From the NCBI RefSeq assembly GCF_965199065.1, contig NZ_CBDAQN010000003.1, forward strand, positions 620,001-684,000: DNA of 64,000 bases. The letters run 5' to 3'. The stretch is from Acidisoma sp965199065 (GTDB taxonomy: Bacteria > Pseudomonadota > Alphaproteobacteria > Acetobacterales > Acetobacteraceae). The number at the start of each line of letters is the position of its first letter. Position 1 is the stretch's first letter. Position numbers and translations under genes: made by a program. The notes under the pieces were generated by a model. It was not told the DNA's origin. It did no database searches and saw only the letters and a list, made by a program, of their open reading frames with translations. Of the stretch, positions 1 to 8,875 are shown one piece after another.

Positions 1-20
1 CGTCCAGTCACCATGGCGGC

Positions 21-425
21 TTAGCGCCGGCCGCGACCGCCGAGTTCGGCTTCGATCGCCGCTTCCAGATCGGTCAGCGACGGATCGTCCCGGCCCGACA
101 TGGCGGCTGTCTCCTCGTCCGCCGAAACATCCTGCAACCCGAAGATGTTCTGGTCGGTCGGGATGAGGTCCATGACCTCCTCGTCGGCCGGCTCCGGCTC
201 GGGCGCGCGGGAGAGCGAGCGCACCAGATCGGCCTCCAGCCGGTCGAGATCGACCCTTTCCTCGGCGACCTCGCGCAGTGCTACGACGGCATTCTTGTCG
301 TTGTCCCGATCGAGCGTGAGCTCCTCGCCGCGAGCGATGTTCCGGGCCCGCTGGGCTGCGAGCAGCACCAGTTCAAAGCGGTTCGGTACTTGGACAATAC
401 AATCTTCAACGGTGACACGCGCCAT
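21..425 (-). CDS. rpoZ: DNA-directed RNA polymerase omega subunit
   Basis: Small subunit that helps fold and hold the beta-prime subunit of RNA polymerase and, in many bacteria, forms part of a ppGpp site. The 134-residue product begins MARVTVEDC and continues with the family core (NRFELVLLAAQRAR, then the conserved KNAVVALRE segment near residue 45). The C-terminal half is acidic and low in complexity, as is usual in alphaproteobacterial omega. The start is supported by a GGGGAG sequence just upstream on the minus strand. folK lies upstream in the same orientation, with about 110 bp between. In Hyphomicrobiales rpoZ commonly sits near folK, smpB and relA, which fits this end of the window. 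Confidence 0.95.
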   Translation of the reverse strand: MARVTVEDCIVQVPNRFELVLLAAQRARNIARGEELTLDRDNDKNAVVALREVAEERVDLDRLEADLVRSLSRAPEPEPADEEVMDLIPTDQNIFGLQDVSADEETAAMSGRDDPSLTDLEAAIEAELGGRGRR

Positions 426-534
426 CCGCTCAATCTCCCCGTGAAAGATGAGTGAACGCGGTAGCTAGCCGCTCCCACCCGGTGACGCAAGGATTTCCGC
501 GAGGCGGCATGGCTGGCTCGCGGACCACGCCCGG

Positions 535-1047
535 TCAGCGGGCCGGCCGGTCCGCCCGCTCGATCGGCTGAGGCGGGAGTGCCGCCGCCAGCTCCGCCGC
601 CGTCCGACCAAGTATCGGGTGGCGCCACTCGGGCGCGATATCGGCAAGAGGTATCAGGACGAAGGCGCGCTCGTGCGCCCTCGGATGCGGCAGGACAGGA
701 TCGGGCGCGGCGCGAACCAGATCCCCCACGGGCCCCATCGCGATGATGTCGAGATCGAGGCTGCGGGCGGCGTTGAGGCCGGTGCGCCGGCGGCCGAATT
801 GGCTCTCGATCTCCAGCAGCCGGGCGAGCAGCTCCGCGGGGTCGATCACGCCTTCGGCACGGAGGACGCCATTGATGTAGGGCGGCTGGTCAGATATCGG
901 CACCGGCGCCGATATATAGAGGGGCGACACCGAAGCGAGGGCGAGCCCCGGGATGGCGGCGATGGCGGGGATTGCGCGCAGGCAGGTCTCCTGCGGCGGA
1001 GAGCCGTCGGGTCCGGGCAGGTTGGCGCCGAAGGCGATGAGGATCAT
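535..1047 (-). CDS. folK: 2-amino-4-hydroxy-6-hydroxymethyldihydropteridine pyrophosphokinase
   Basis: Transfers pyrophosphate from ATP to 6-hydroxymethyl-dihydropterin in folate synthesis. From the start MILIAFGANL the protein has 170 residues, normal for HPPK. Recognisable are the N-terminal G-A/S-N-L strand, the PPYING-type pterin-binding loop (PPYINGV), the family signature region NAARSLDLDII and the PHPRAHERAFVL segment that carries ATP and metal contacts. An upstream in-frame extension to 1389 is open, but it overlaps the divergent glycosylase gene and lacks family similarity, so ATG at 1047 is preferred. It is divergent from the uracil-DNA glycosylase, with about 100 bp between starts. 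Confidence 0.95.
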   Translation of the reverse strand: MILIAFGANLPGPDGSPPQETCLRAIPAIAAIPGLALASVSPLYISAPVPISDQPPYINGVLRAEGVIDPAELLARLLEIESQFGRRRTGLNAARSLDLDIIAMGPVGDLVRAAPDPVLPHPRAHERAFVLIPLADIAPEWRHPILGRTAAELAAALPPQPIERADRPAR

Positions 1048-1147
1048 GGGCGCTCCCTGCCCTGGCCTCGGCGCGGGCGCAAGGCTGAAAAGGGCGCTCC
1101 CCATCCCGCGTGCCCATGCCGGCGAGGCGACGAGCAGGAAGATACGC

Positions 1148-1843
1148 ATGGGTATGCAGAACGCGATGAGCACCGAGAGCCTGACCGCAGCGGCGGTCGA
1201 CCCCGCCACGCCCACCCCCGACTGCCCGCTTTGTCCGCGGCTGGTGGAGTATCGGCACGCCAACCGGGCCGCGAACCCCGATTGGTTCAACGCGCCGGTG
1301 CCGAGCTTTGGCCCCATCGACGCGCCGGTCGTCGTTATCGGCATGGCGCCGGGCGTGCGCGGCGCGAATCGGACCGGGCGGCCGTTCACCGGCGACCATG
1401 CGGGGCTTCTGCTTTACAAGACGCTGATCGAGTTCGGCCTCGCGCAGGGGACGTATGAGGCGCGTCCGGATGACGGCCTCGTCCTCACCGGATGCCGCAT
1501 CGTCAACGCGGTGCGCTGCGTGCCGCCGGCCAACCTGCCGACGCCGGCCGAAACCAAGACGTGCAACCGCTTCCTGACAAAGGAACTGCAGCGGATGCCC
1601 AACCTGCGGGTCGCGCTGGCGCTCGGCGTGCTGGCCCATGCCGCGGTGCTGAAGGCCTGCGGCATCCCGCAGAGCCACGTGCGTTTCCGCCACGGCGCGA
1701 TCCACGAACTGCCGGATGGGCTGCTGCTCTGCGACAGCTATCACGTGTCGCGCTACAACACGAATACCGGCCGGCTGACGGACGCCATGTTCAACGCCGT
1801 GATGCGGGAGGTTTGCGCTCGCGCGCAGGAACCTGCCGCGTAA
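1148..1843 (+). CDS. uracil-DNA glycosylase, family 5 (UdgB) type, 4Fe-4S
   Basis: Removes uracil and possibly other deaminated bases from DNA. The 231-residue product has the N-terminal CPLC pair (Cys26, Cys29), later cysteines in NAVRCVPP and TCNRF that complete a probable 4Fe-4S site, the active-site loop GMAPGVRGANRTGRPFTGD, and the late DSYHVSRYNTNTGR segment that corresponds to the H-P-S type motif. The absence of an acidic residue in the GMAPG motif and the R-G-x-N-R-T-G-R-P run point to family 5 rather than family 4. ATG at 1148 has an AGGAAG ribosome-binding site 6 bases upstream; later in-frame ATGs at 1154 and 1166 are possible. The stop is 3 bases from that of the convergent LpxR-like gene. 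Confidence 0.88.
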   Translation: MGMQNAMSTESLTAAAVDPATPTPDCPLCPRLVEYRHANRAANPDWFNAPVPSFGPIDAPVVVIGMAPGVRGANRTGRPFTGDHAGLLLYKTLIEFGLAQGTYEARPDDGLVLTGCRIVNAVRCVPPANLPTPAETKTCNRFLTKELQRMPNLRVALALGVLAHAAVLKACGIPQSHVRFRHGAIHELPDGLLLCDSYHVSRYNTNTGRLTDAMFNAVMREVCARAQEPAA

Positions 1844-1846
1844 CAG

Positions 1847-2911
1847 TTAGAAGCGGGCGGAGACCGCGACCGACCCGTAGTCGAACCAGCCACCCTGCTG
1901 GCTGGTGAACTCGTGGCTCTGCCAGGTCTGCGTGGCGGTTATCCGGACGCCGTGCCAGATGATCGCGAGACCCGCCTCGAACTCGCCCACGATGTGCTTC
2001 GTGCCGACGCTCGGGCCGCTGTTGGAAAAGGAATTGCCGGCGAGCAGCGTGTTGTAGGCGACGGCCTGCCCATCCACCCCGGTGAACGCGTACCAGGCAA
2101 ACCCGGAATCAGGGTTGTAGGCGTCGCCGCCGCTCGTGCCGGGCATGATTTTGCCGGCGCCGAAATCATCCTGAAGCCCTTGGCCAAGGCGCAAAATGGC
2201 CCCCGCCTGAGCATAGATCTGCTCGGTGCCGACGAAGCCGGTAACGTCCGGCAGCACGTCGATGCCGACCGGCGCCGTGTTCAGGAATGGCAGGTTGACC
2301 AGATTGACGAGCGGCAGCCGGTAGGTCCGGTCGACGAAGAAGTTGAGCTCGGGCCGGTTATCGAGCTGGTCGTCCCAGCCCTTGTTGCTTGTATTGCCGA
2401 TGACGGAATGGAAGCTGTTCTGCACGATCTCGCCTCCGGCATCCGGACCGAGCACACCCGCCTGAACACCGACGCGTGTCCGGTAAAGGTCGGTGTCCTG
2501 GATGAGCTGGCCGGTGAGAAGCAAGGTGGCGGCATAGGGACGATCGTTTGGATCGGGCGGATTGATCTGCGTGTTGGACGGCGTGTAGATCGACTGACTG
2601 ATGTCGATGCTGAGGCGCTGGTCGCCCGCGCCGAGGATCGCGTGACCGGCATTGGCGATGAAATCCGGAACCTCGCCGGTAGGCCCGGTCCAGCCGACCT
2701 GCTCGCCGCTCGTGTAGTATTCGTCGGTATCGCCGGTCACATCGTTTTCGAGACGGATCGTGTAGATGCTGCCGTCATCCGGCGGCGGCAGAGCGGCCGT
2801 TTGCGCTTGAGCACCGGGCGCCGCCCAGGCAGTTCCCAGCGCCACGGCACCGCCAAGCCAGGCGACACGGCGGCGTAGAGGCGACCGCGCTGAAGAAATG
2901 CGTTTCGTCAT
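1847..2911 (-). CDS. LpxR-like outer-membrane lipid A deacylase (DUF2219 family)
   Basis: Members of this beta-barrel family remove the 3'-acyloxyacyl chain from lipid A in the outer membrane. The 354-residue product has a signal peptide (basic start, hydrophobic core at about residues 16-30, AQA cleavage at about 36). It then shows the family hallmarks: YTIRLENDVTGDTDEYYTSG near the mature N-terminus (the N-D and T-D-x-x-Y-T-x-G pattern that holds catalytic and calcium residues), QSIYTPSN, NDRPYAA, and the NSFHSVIGN motif with the catalytic-type H/S pair. It ends in an aromatic strand (VSARF) typical of an outer-membrane barrel. ATG at 2911 gives a proper signal peptide; the longer open frame to 3043 does not. 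Which lipid it cleaves is unproven. Confidence 0.85.
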   Translation of the reverse strand: MTKRISSARSPLRRRVAWLGGAVALGTAWAAPGAQAQTAALPPPDDGSIYTIRLENDVTGDTDEYYTSGEQVGWTGPTGEVPDFIANAGHAILGAGDQRLSIDISQSIYTPSNTQINPPDPNDRPYAATLLLTGQLIQDTDLYRTRVGVQAGVLGPDAGGEIVQNSFHSVIGNTSNKGWDDQLDNRPELNFFVDRTYRLPLVNLVNLPFLNTAPVGIDVLPDVTGFVGTEQIYAQAGAILRLGQGLQDDFGAGKIMPGTSGGDAYNPDSGFAWYAFTGVDGQAVAYNTLLAGNSFSNSGPSVGTKHIVGEFEAGLAIIWHGVRITATQTWQSHEFTSQQGGWFDYGSVAVSARF

Positions 2912-3015
2912 CAGATGTCTTTCAGCGCGAGGGCTTGTCCAAGACAAGGCGGACAGCCCGGATAATGAAGGAAAATTAGGAAACTGAAAGGTAATTGGCC
3001 GATTTGTATCTGTCC

Positions 3016-3037
3016 GTTCACGAAACCGTGCGTGAAC
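3016..3037 (-). terminator. hairpin at the 3' end of glgX-malQ
   Basis: GTTCACG at 3016-3022 pairs perfectly with CGTGAAC at 3031-3037 around an 8-base loop. It overlaps the stop codon (3018-3020) of the fused debranching enzyme gene. There is no clear U-tract, so this is either a weak intrinsic terminator or an mRNA 3'-end hairpin. Confidence 0.4.
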
Positions 3038-6000
3038 GCTCACCTACGGCTTCGAGAACGGCGGTTCCGATTGGGGTGCCCCATAGAGCCGAAGCCTCGA
3101 TGCCGATACGGCGGCGCCAGTTCGCGCGCTCGGCGTCGGTGCCGGGCAGATTGACCGCCACCGTCTCGGCTGCGAGGTCGTCCGCCTGCACGAGGTCCAG
3201 CAGGCACGGCGTCGCGCTGATGAAGGCGTGGATGGCACCGGCGAGCGCCGGAGCGAGCGGCGCCTCCGGATCGTAGGCCGTCACGGAGGCGATCAGCCCC
3301 TGACCCGCGAGGGCGGCCAGCATGCCGTCCTTTTCCCGCCGCCGCGCCGCATGGCCCGCCGCCGCCTCGGCCGCATCCGACAGGCCAAGCACCAACCGCT
3401 CATCGATATCCGCCCCGATCCACCAGCCGGCGAGGGTCGGCAGGTCGTGGGTCGAGACGCAGGCGGCGGCAAGGCCCGGATAGGCGGACGGCGGACGAAA
3501 GGCTTCGCCGTCACGCTCGAACCACAGCACGCGGTAGGAGAGCAGGCCATGCGCCTCCATCGCGGCGCGCACGCCGTCGGGGACGGTGCCAAGGTCCTCA
3601 CCGACCACAAGGCACTCCGCCGCCTGGCTTTCGAGCGCGGTGATGCCGAGCAGGTCCGATCGCGGATAGGCGAGATAGGCGCCCTCGGTCGCGCGGGCGC
3701 CGTCGGGGATGAGGAACAGGCGGTTGAGGCCGAGCACGTGGTCGATCCGCAGCGCCCCGGCATGGCGCATGTTGGCGCGCAACAGGGCGCCGAAACCGGC
3801 GAAGCCCTCGGCGATCATGGCAACCGGGTTGGGCGGCGGCAGGCCCCATTTCTGCCCCTCCATCGAGAATGGATCGGGCGGCGCGCCAATGGAAACGCCG
3901 GTCATCAGCAGGTCCTGCTCCGACCAGGCCTCGGCACCGACGGGCGCCGTGCCGACCGCGAGATCGCGGTAGAAGCCGAGGCTGAGGCCAGCGGACCGCG
4001 CGCTGGCATCGGCCTCGGCGAGTTGATGATCGGCGACCCATTGCATGAAACCCGAGAGGCGCACGGCGGCTGCGTTTCCGGCCGCAAAATCCCGCACCGG
4101 CGCACTGTCAGGCGCGCGGAAAATCTCGGGCCAATCGCGCCAGGAGCCTTTTGGGTAAGCAGCGCTGATCGCCTCGAACGTCGCGAAGCGCTGCAGGCTG
4201 TCGCCACCCTCTGCCACGAATTGCCCGAAGGCGACGACGGCCGGATGGCCAGCGGGCAGAGCGGACATTGCCGCCGCCGCCGCCGCCAGCACGCGACGCT
4301 TGGACGCCCAGACGGCAGGGTAGTCGACGGCGCTCATCCGCCGCAGGTCGGCGAAGGCCGGCGCCTCGGCCGCCAGGGCGGCCCGGACCTCGGGCCGGTC
4401 GGCGAGGAAAGGAATATTTGCGACATCGACGTAGATCGGGTCGAGGAAGCGACGGTCGGAGGGCGAGTAAGGGCTGGCGTGCTCGCGGTTCTCGGGGAAA
4501 AGCGCGTGCAGCGGGTTGAGGCCGATGATGGCGCCGCCCTCGTCCGCCGTGAGCGCGCTGATCGCGGCGAGCGTCGAGAAGTCGCCGATGCCCTGATCCC
4601 CGGCCCGGCGCAGGGTATAGAGATGCGCGGCCAGGCCGAACCTGCGGCCGCCATGACCCAGCCCCGGCGGCAGGTAGCAGCGCGCGGGCGCGACCGTCAG
4701 CAGACACGTCACCGGCGTCGGTCCGTCCTGGCAGACGATGCGATGCCGCCCGGGAGGCTGCGCGGGGAGCGTGACCGTGCGGATGGTGGCGGTGCGTCCG
4801 TCCGGCGCCGTCGCGATACCGAGCGCGCCGGTTTGCGGCGTGACCACGAGGCGATCGCGGCTGCCATCCTGCCGGAACACGTCGAGCGCGATCGCGCGGC
4901 CGATAAGATTCAGATCGGGGCCGATGGGCAGGCCGATGAGGTTTCCTTCGGTCACCACGAGGCTCGGCGGCAGGGCCGCAAAGACGCCGGTGAGACTGAG
5001 GCTGTACAGGCTGGCATCGATGTCGGCCGATGTATCGGCCGGGAGCCGCATGGCGCGCAGCAAAGCGCGCTTGCTGTCGTCGGGGACGACGTGATTGACG
5101 CCGGAGATGTCCCACCAGTCATGGCCGAGCCCGGCAGCCTCTGCCAGCCGCGCCAGCCGGGCCGAGGCGTCGGTGCCCGAAATAGCGACGCCGCCCTCGG
5201 GAATGACCGCCGGCACCGCAAGCGCGAACTCGCCCACGAACAGCATCGCGCTGCGCGGCGCGACATCGACGACACCCTGCGTCACGGCAGGCTCGGCGGC
5301 GGGCGCGGCGCTGTCGATCACCCGCCGCCAGGTCTGTCCCGGGCGGGTCTCCGGCAGGGTCAGCCGGAAGCCCGCCCAACCGGCATGGAGCACGACGAGC
5401 GCGCGGCTACCGGCGGCGGCGCCCTCAGCCGGCGAACGATAGAGATCGGCGATCAGCGTGCGGTTCTCGGCGCTGTTCCAGTCGCCCCATTCCATCGCGC
5501 GGCCATCTGGCCGGCGCCACACCACGTCGGGACGCAGGGAGCCGTCCACCGGCTGGCCGGTGAGGTGGGAAAGATCGGCCAGCGCCGGGCAGGCTCGCCG
5601 GGCAAGGATGAGGCGGCTGGCGAATGCCGCGAGGTCATGGTCCACGGCTGCCCAGTCCATCCAGGAGACGGGCGTATCCTGGGCGTAGGCATTGTTGTTG
5701 CCACCCTGGCTGCGGCCCAGCTCATCGCCCGCCGCCAGCATCGGCACCCCGCGCGACAACATCAGGGTGGCGAGCATGGCGCGCACTTCCCCCTGACGCG
5801 CGGCGACGATGGCCGGGTCATCGCTCGGCCCCTCGATGTAGTGGTTCCAGGAGATGTTGTCGGTCGTGCCGTCGTGGTTGTTCTCGCCGTTCGCCGCGTT
5901 GTGTTTCACGGAATAGGAGACGAGGTCGGCGAGGGTGAAACCGTCATGCGCGGTGATGAAGTTGACGCTGCGGGTCACCGCGCCCGGTGTCCCGCCGAAG

Positions 6001-7307
6001 AGATCGGAGGAGCCGGCGAAGCGGGTCGCCACCTCCCCGATGATGCCGCCGTCGCCGCGCCAGAAGCGCCGCATGGTGTCCCGGTAGCGGTCGTTCCACT
6101 CGGTCCAGGGCGGCGGGAACCGGCCCAGCTGATAGCCGCCCATGCCGATGTCCCACGGCTCGGCGATCATCGAGAGATCGCGCAGCTCCGGGTCCTGCGC
6201 CACAGCCTGAAGGAACGGCGCCCGCACGTCATACTCGGACGGGTTCCGCGCGATGGTCGCGGCGAGGTCGAACCGGAAGCCGGAGAGGCCCGCCCGCCGC
6301 GCCCATAGACGCAACGAGTCCATCACCAGCCGGAGCACCATGGGATGATCGACGGCCAGCGTGTTGCCGCAGCCGGTGACGTTGACCATTACTGCCGGAT
6401 TTTGCGGGTCGAGCCTGTAGTAGCTGCGATGATCGAGCCCGCGGAACGAGACGGTGGGGCCCATCATGTCCCCCTCGCCCGTGTGGTTGTAGACCACGTC
6501 GAGGATCGCGCCGATGCCCGAGGCCCGCAGCGCATCCGTGGCGGCGCGGATCTCGGCGAAACCGCCGGGGGCCAGCCGCGGATCGGGCGCCATGTAGGCG
6601 ACGGGGTTGTAGCCCCAGTAGTTGGTGAGGCCGAGCGGCGGCAGATGACGCTCGTCGAGCCAGGCCGAGGACGGCATGAACTCCACCGCGCCGACGCCGA
6701 GGCCGCGCAGGTAGTCGAGCAACGGAGGCTCGGTCAGCGCCGCGTAGGTGCCGCGCAGGGGCTCCGGGATGTCCGCCCGCAGCTTGGAGAAGCCGCGCAC
6801 ATGCATCTCGTAGATGACCTGCCCCGCTTCCGGCACCGGAGGCAGACGAACATCGGACTCAGGCTGGAGCGCCCCCGGCGGCTCGACGATCGCCTTCGGC
6901 ATGAAGGGCGCGCTGTCGGCCTGATTAGGGGCCGCGAACATCTCCGTCCCGGGCGGCCAGTCGAACATCGAGGAGTGCAACACGAAAGGCCGGTCGAGTG
7001 CGGTGGCGTAGGGGTCGATGAGCAGCTTGGACGGGTTGAAGCGATGGCCTTCCCTCGGCGCCCAAGGTCCGTAGGCGCGCAAACCGTAGCGGGTGCCGGC
7101 CGCGATGCCGCCGATGTGGCCGTGGAACACGTCGGAACTGCGCGCGGGCAGCAGGATACGGTCGGTTTCGACGTTGCCCGCCTCGTCGAACAGGCAGAGC
7201 TCGATCGCCGTCGCATGGGCGGAGAACACGCCGATGTTGATGCCGTCGGCATCGAGCGTCACGCCGAGGGGCTCGGGCCTGCCGCTGGTGACGCGTCTCC
7301 GGCTCAT
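3018..7307 (-). CDS. glgX-malQ: fused glycogen debranching enzyme (GlgX) - 4-alpha-glucanotransferase (MalQ)
   Basis: One continuous 1429-residue frame joins two glucan enzymes. Residues about 1-690 are GlgX: an N-terminal CBM48-like fold, then GH13 motifs VVYNHTGEG, GFRFDLA (nucleophile about D347), AEPWDIG (acid about E383) and TAHDGFTL (about D455), which would cleave alpha-1,6 links of limit branches. Residues about 725-1429 are MalQ (GH77): GDFSTLA and PLHALFPENREHASPYSPSDRR-type substrate sites, then RIDHVLGLN (about D1189), VGEDLGTVP (about E1237) and STHDLPTLAGWW (about D1288), which disproportionate malto-oligosaccharides. Both active sites look complete. The ATG at 7307 overlaps the glgA1 stop as ATGA, so translation is probably coupled. 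Confidence 0.93.
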   Translation of the reverse strand: MSRRRVTSGRPEPLGVTLDADGINIGVFSAHATAIELCLFDEAGNVETDRILLPARSSDVFHGHIGGIAAGTRYGLRAYGPWAPREGHRFNPSKLLIDPYATALDRPFVLHSSMFDWPPGTEMFAAPNQADSAPFMPKAIVEPPGALQPESDVRLPPVPEAGQVIYEMHVRGFSKLRADIPEPLRGTYAALTEPPLLDYLRGLGVGAVEFMPSSAWLDERHLPPLGLTNYWGYNPVAYMAPDPRLAPGGFAEIRAATDALRASGIGAILDVVYNHTGEGDMMGPTVSFRGLDHRSYYRLDPQNPAVMVNVTGCGNTLAVDHPMVLRLVMDSLRLWARRAGLSGFRFDLAATIARNPSEYDVRAPFLQAVAQDPELRDLSMIAEPWDIGMGGYQLGRFPPPWTEWNDRYRDTMRRFWRGDGGIIGEVATRFAGSSDLFGGTPGAVTRSVNFITAHDGFTLADLVSYSVKHNAANGENNHDGTTDNISWNHYIEGPSDDPAIVAARQGEVRAMLATLMLSRGVPMLAAGDELGRSQGGNNNAYAQDTPVSWMDWAAVDHDLAAFASRLILARRACPALADLSHLTGQPVDGSLRPDVVWRRPDGRAMEWGDWNSAENRTLIADLYRSPAEGAAAGSRALVVLHAGWAGFRLTLPETRPGQTWRRVIDSAAPAAEPAVTQGVVDVAPRSAMLFVGEFALAVPAVIPEGGVAISGTDASARLARLAEAAGLGHDWWDISGVNHVVPDDSKRALLRAMRLPADTSADIDASLYSLSLTGVFAALPPSLVVTEGNLIGLPIGPDLNLIGRAIALDVFRQDGSRDRLVVTPQTGALGIATAPDGRTATIRTVTLPAQPPGRHRIVCQDGPTPVTCLLTVAPARCYLPPGLGHGGRRFGLAAHLYTLRRAGDQGIGDFSTLAAISALTADEGGAIIGLNPLHALFPENREHASPYSPSDRRFLDPIYVDVANIPFLADRPEVRAALAAEAPAFADLRRMSAVDYPAVWASKRRVLAAAAAAMSALPAGHPAVVAFGQFVAEGGDSLQRFATFEAISAAYPKGSWRDWPEIFRAPDSAPVRDFAAGNAAAVRLSGFMQWVADHQLAEADASARSAGLSLGFYRDLAVGTAPVGAEAWSEQDLLMTGVSIGAPPDPFSMEGQKWGLPPPNPVAMIAEGFAGFGALLRANMRHAGALRIDHVLGLNRLFLIPDGARATEGAYLAYPRSDLLGITALESQAAECLVVGEDLGTVPDGVRAAMEAHGLLSYRVLWFERDGEAFRPPSAYPGLAAACVSTHDLPTLAGWWIGADIDERLVLGLSDAAEAAAGHAARRREKDGMLAALAGQGLIASVTAYDPEAPLAPALAGAIHAFISATPCLLDLVQADDLAAETVAVNLPGTDAERANWRRRIGIEASALWGTPIGTAVLEAVGERSRTVS

Positions 7308-8794
7308 GCGCGCAGCGCGAGAGGCGTCGCGGCGGTAGATGGGCCTTCGGTAAGCTCCCGATAAAGCTCGGCGTAGAGGCGGGCGGAGCGCCGCCAGGAC
7401 ACGTCCGTGCGCATGCCGTTGCGCTGGATGCGACGCCAGAGGGCTGGCTTCCGCCACAGGGCGGCCACGCGGAGGACCGCCGCTTCCAGCATCTCGACGG
7501 TCGGCGGATGAAACTGGATGCCGGTGCCGATACCCTCGGCGCGCGCCATCTCGTTGGCGTCGATGACCGTGTCGGAGAGGCCGCCGACCCGCGCGACGAC
7601 GGGCACGCAGCCGTAGCGGAGGGCGTAGAGCTGGGTGAGGCCGCAGGGCTCGAAGCGCGAAGGCAGCAGCAGCGCGTCCGCGCCCGCCTGCATCAGATGG
7701 CCGAGTTCCTCGTCGTAGCCGATGACGCAGCCGACCCGGCCCGGATAGGCCGCGACGGCATCGCGGACCGACCGCTCCATGGCGCGGTCGCCCTGGCCGA
7801 TGATCGCCACCTGCGCGCCGGTGCCGAGGACGAGGGGCAAGGCATCCAGCAGGATGTCGATGCCCTTCTGCCAGGTCAGCCGGCTGACGACGCCGAGCAG
7901 CAACACATCCGTATCCTCTCGCAGACCGACCCGGCGTTGCAGCCTGAGCTTGTTGATACGGCGCGGCTTGATATGCAGCCGATCGAACTTCGCGGCAATC
8001 AATTCGTCCTCGGACGGATCCCAGACGCTTTCGTCGATGCCGTTCAGGATCCCCTGCAGGTCGCCGATACGTTCCCGCAACAGGCCGCCAAGGCCCATGC
8101 CGCCTTCGAGCGTGCAGATTTCCTCGGCGTATTTCGGGGAAACGGTCGTGATGCGATCGGCGAACTGGAGGCCCGCCTTGAGGAACCCGATGCCGCCGTA
8201 ATACTCGACGCCATCGAAACCCATGGATTCCGGCGGCAGTCCGAGGACCGGGAGAAGCTCGGGACCGTACTGGCCCTGGAAGGCGAGGTTGTGGATCGTC
8301 ATCACCGTCGCGGCGCGCGGGCGGCCGGCACTGCGGTAATGCAAGTAAGCAGGCGTCAGCCCGGCCTGCCAGTCATGGGCGTGGACGACATCGGGACAGT
8401 AGGCCGCCACCTCGCCGAGCCCGAGGGCCGCGCCGACAGCGCTGAGGGCCGCGAACCGGATGGGATTGTCGGGCCAGTTCTCGCCCTCGGGCGTGAGATA
8501 CGGCGTGCCGGGACGGTCATAGAGATGCGGCGCGTCGATCACCAACAGGTCGAGCCCGCGAACCTCCGCCCGCAACAGCCGCGCCGGGCCGCCGAAGAGA
8601 TCCGGGAAGCTGTGGATCGCCTCCGCCTTGCCAAGCTTCGCGAGAAGCCGCGGATAGCCCGGGACGAGCGTGGTGATCGCGATGCCCTCGGGCTTGAGGA
8701 AAGCCGGAAGCGAACCCGCGACGTCGGCCAAGCCGCCGGTCTTGATAAGCGGATAAATCTCCGAGACGACCGAGAGAACGGCTATCGGCTTCAC
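7304..8794 (-). CDS. glgA: glycogen synthase, copy 1 (GT5)
   Basis: Adds glucose from ADP-glucose to the non-reducing end of alpha-1,4-glucan. The 496-residue product has the N-terminal KTGGLADV motif (K18) for ADP-glucose binding, DVVHAHDWQAGL, TIHNLAFQGQY, the segment GILNGIDESVWDP, and the C-terminal catalytic loop SRFEPCGLTQLYALRYG. It lies between glgB upstream (about 80 bp) and glgX-malQ downstream (4-bp overlap). A second, clearly related copy of 476 residues is at 24550-25980. Compared with that copy it has a longer C-terminal tail. Confidence 0.95.
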   Translation of the reverse strand: MKPIAVLSVVSEIYPLIKTGGLADVAGSLPAFLKPEGIAITTLVPGYPRLLAKLGKAEAIHSFPDLFGGPARLLRAEVRGLDLLVIDAPHLYDRPGTPYLTPEGENWPDNPIRFAALSAVGAALGLGEVAAYCPDVVHAHDWQAGLTPAYLHYRSAGRPRAATVMTIHNLAFQGQYGPELLPVLGLPPESMGFDGVEYYGGIGFLKAGLQFADRITTVSPKYAEEICTLEGGMGLGGLLRERIGDLQGILNGIDESVWDPSEDELIAAKFDRLHIKPRRINKLRLQRRVGLREDTDVLLLGVVSRLTWQKGIDILLDALPLVLGTGAQVAIIGQGDRAMERSVRDAVAAYPGRVGCVIGYDEELGHLMQAGADALLLPSRFEPCGLTQLYALRYGCVPVVARVGGLSDTVIDANEMARAEGIGTGIQFHPPTVEMLEAAVLRVAALWRKPALWRRIQRNGMRTDVSWRRSARLYAELYRELTEGPSTAATPLALRA

Positions 8795-8875
8795 CGGTCC
8801 CTCGATTCTGACATGATGACCACGGAACGAAAGTCGTCCTTTCCCGCAGAAAAGGACCGGGAATCCTCTGTGGCT

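Noticed and set aside
3228..6308. 1026-codon open frame antisense to glgX-malQ
   Set aside because: Composition (rich in R, G, A, D, H) and lack of motifs mark it as a high-GC shadow of the real gene.
5095..7307. GlgX part of the fusion read as TreZ, partner of TreY
   Set aside because: Motifs NGENNHDGTTDN, AEPWDIG and GFRFDLA are of the GlgX/isoamylase type, not TreZ.
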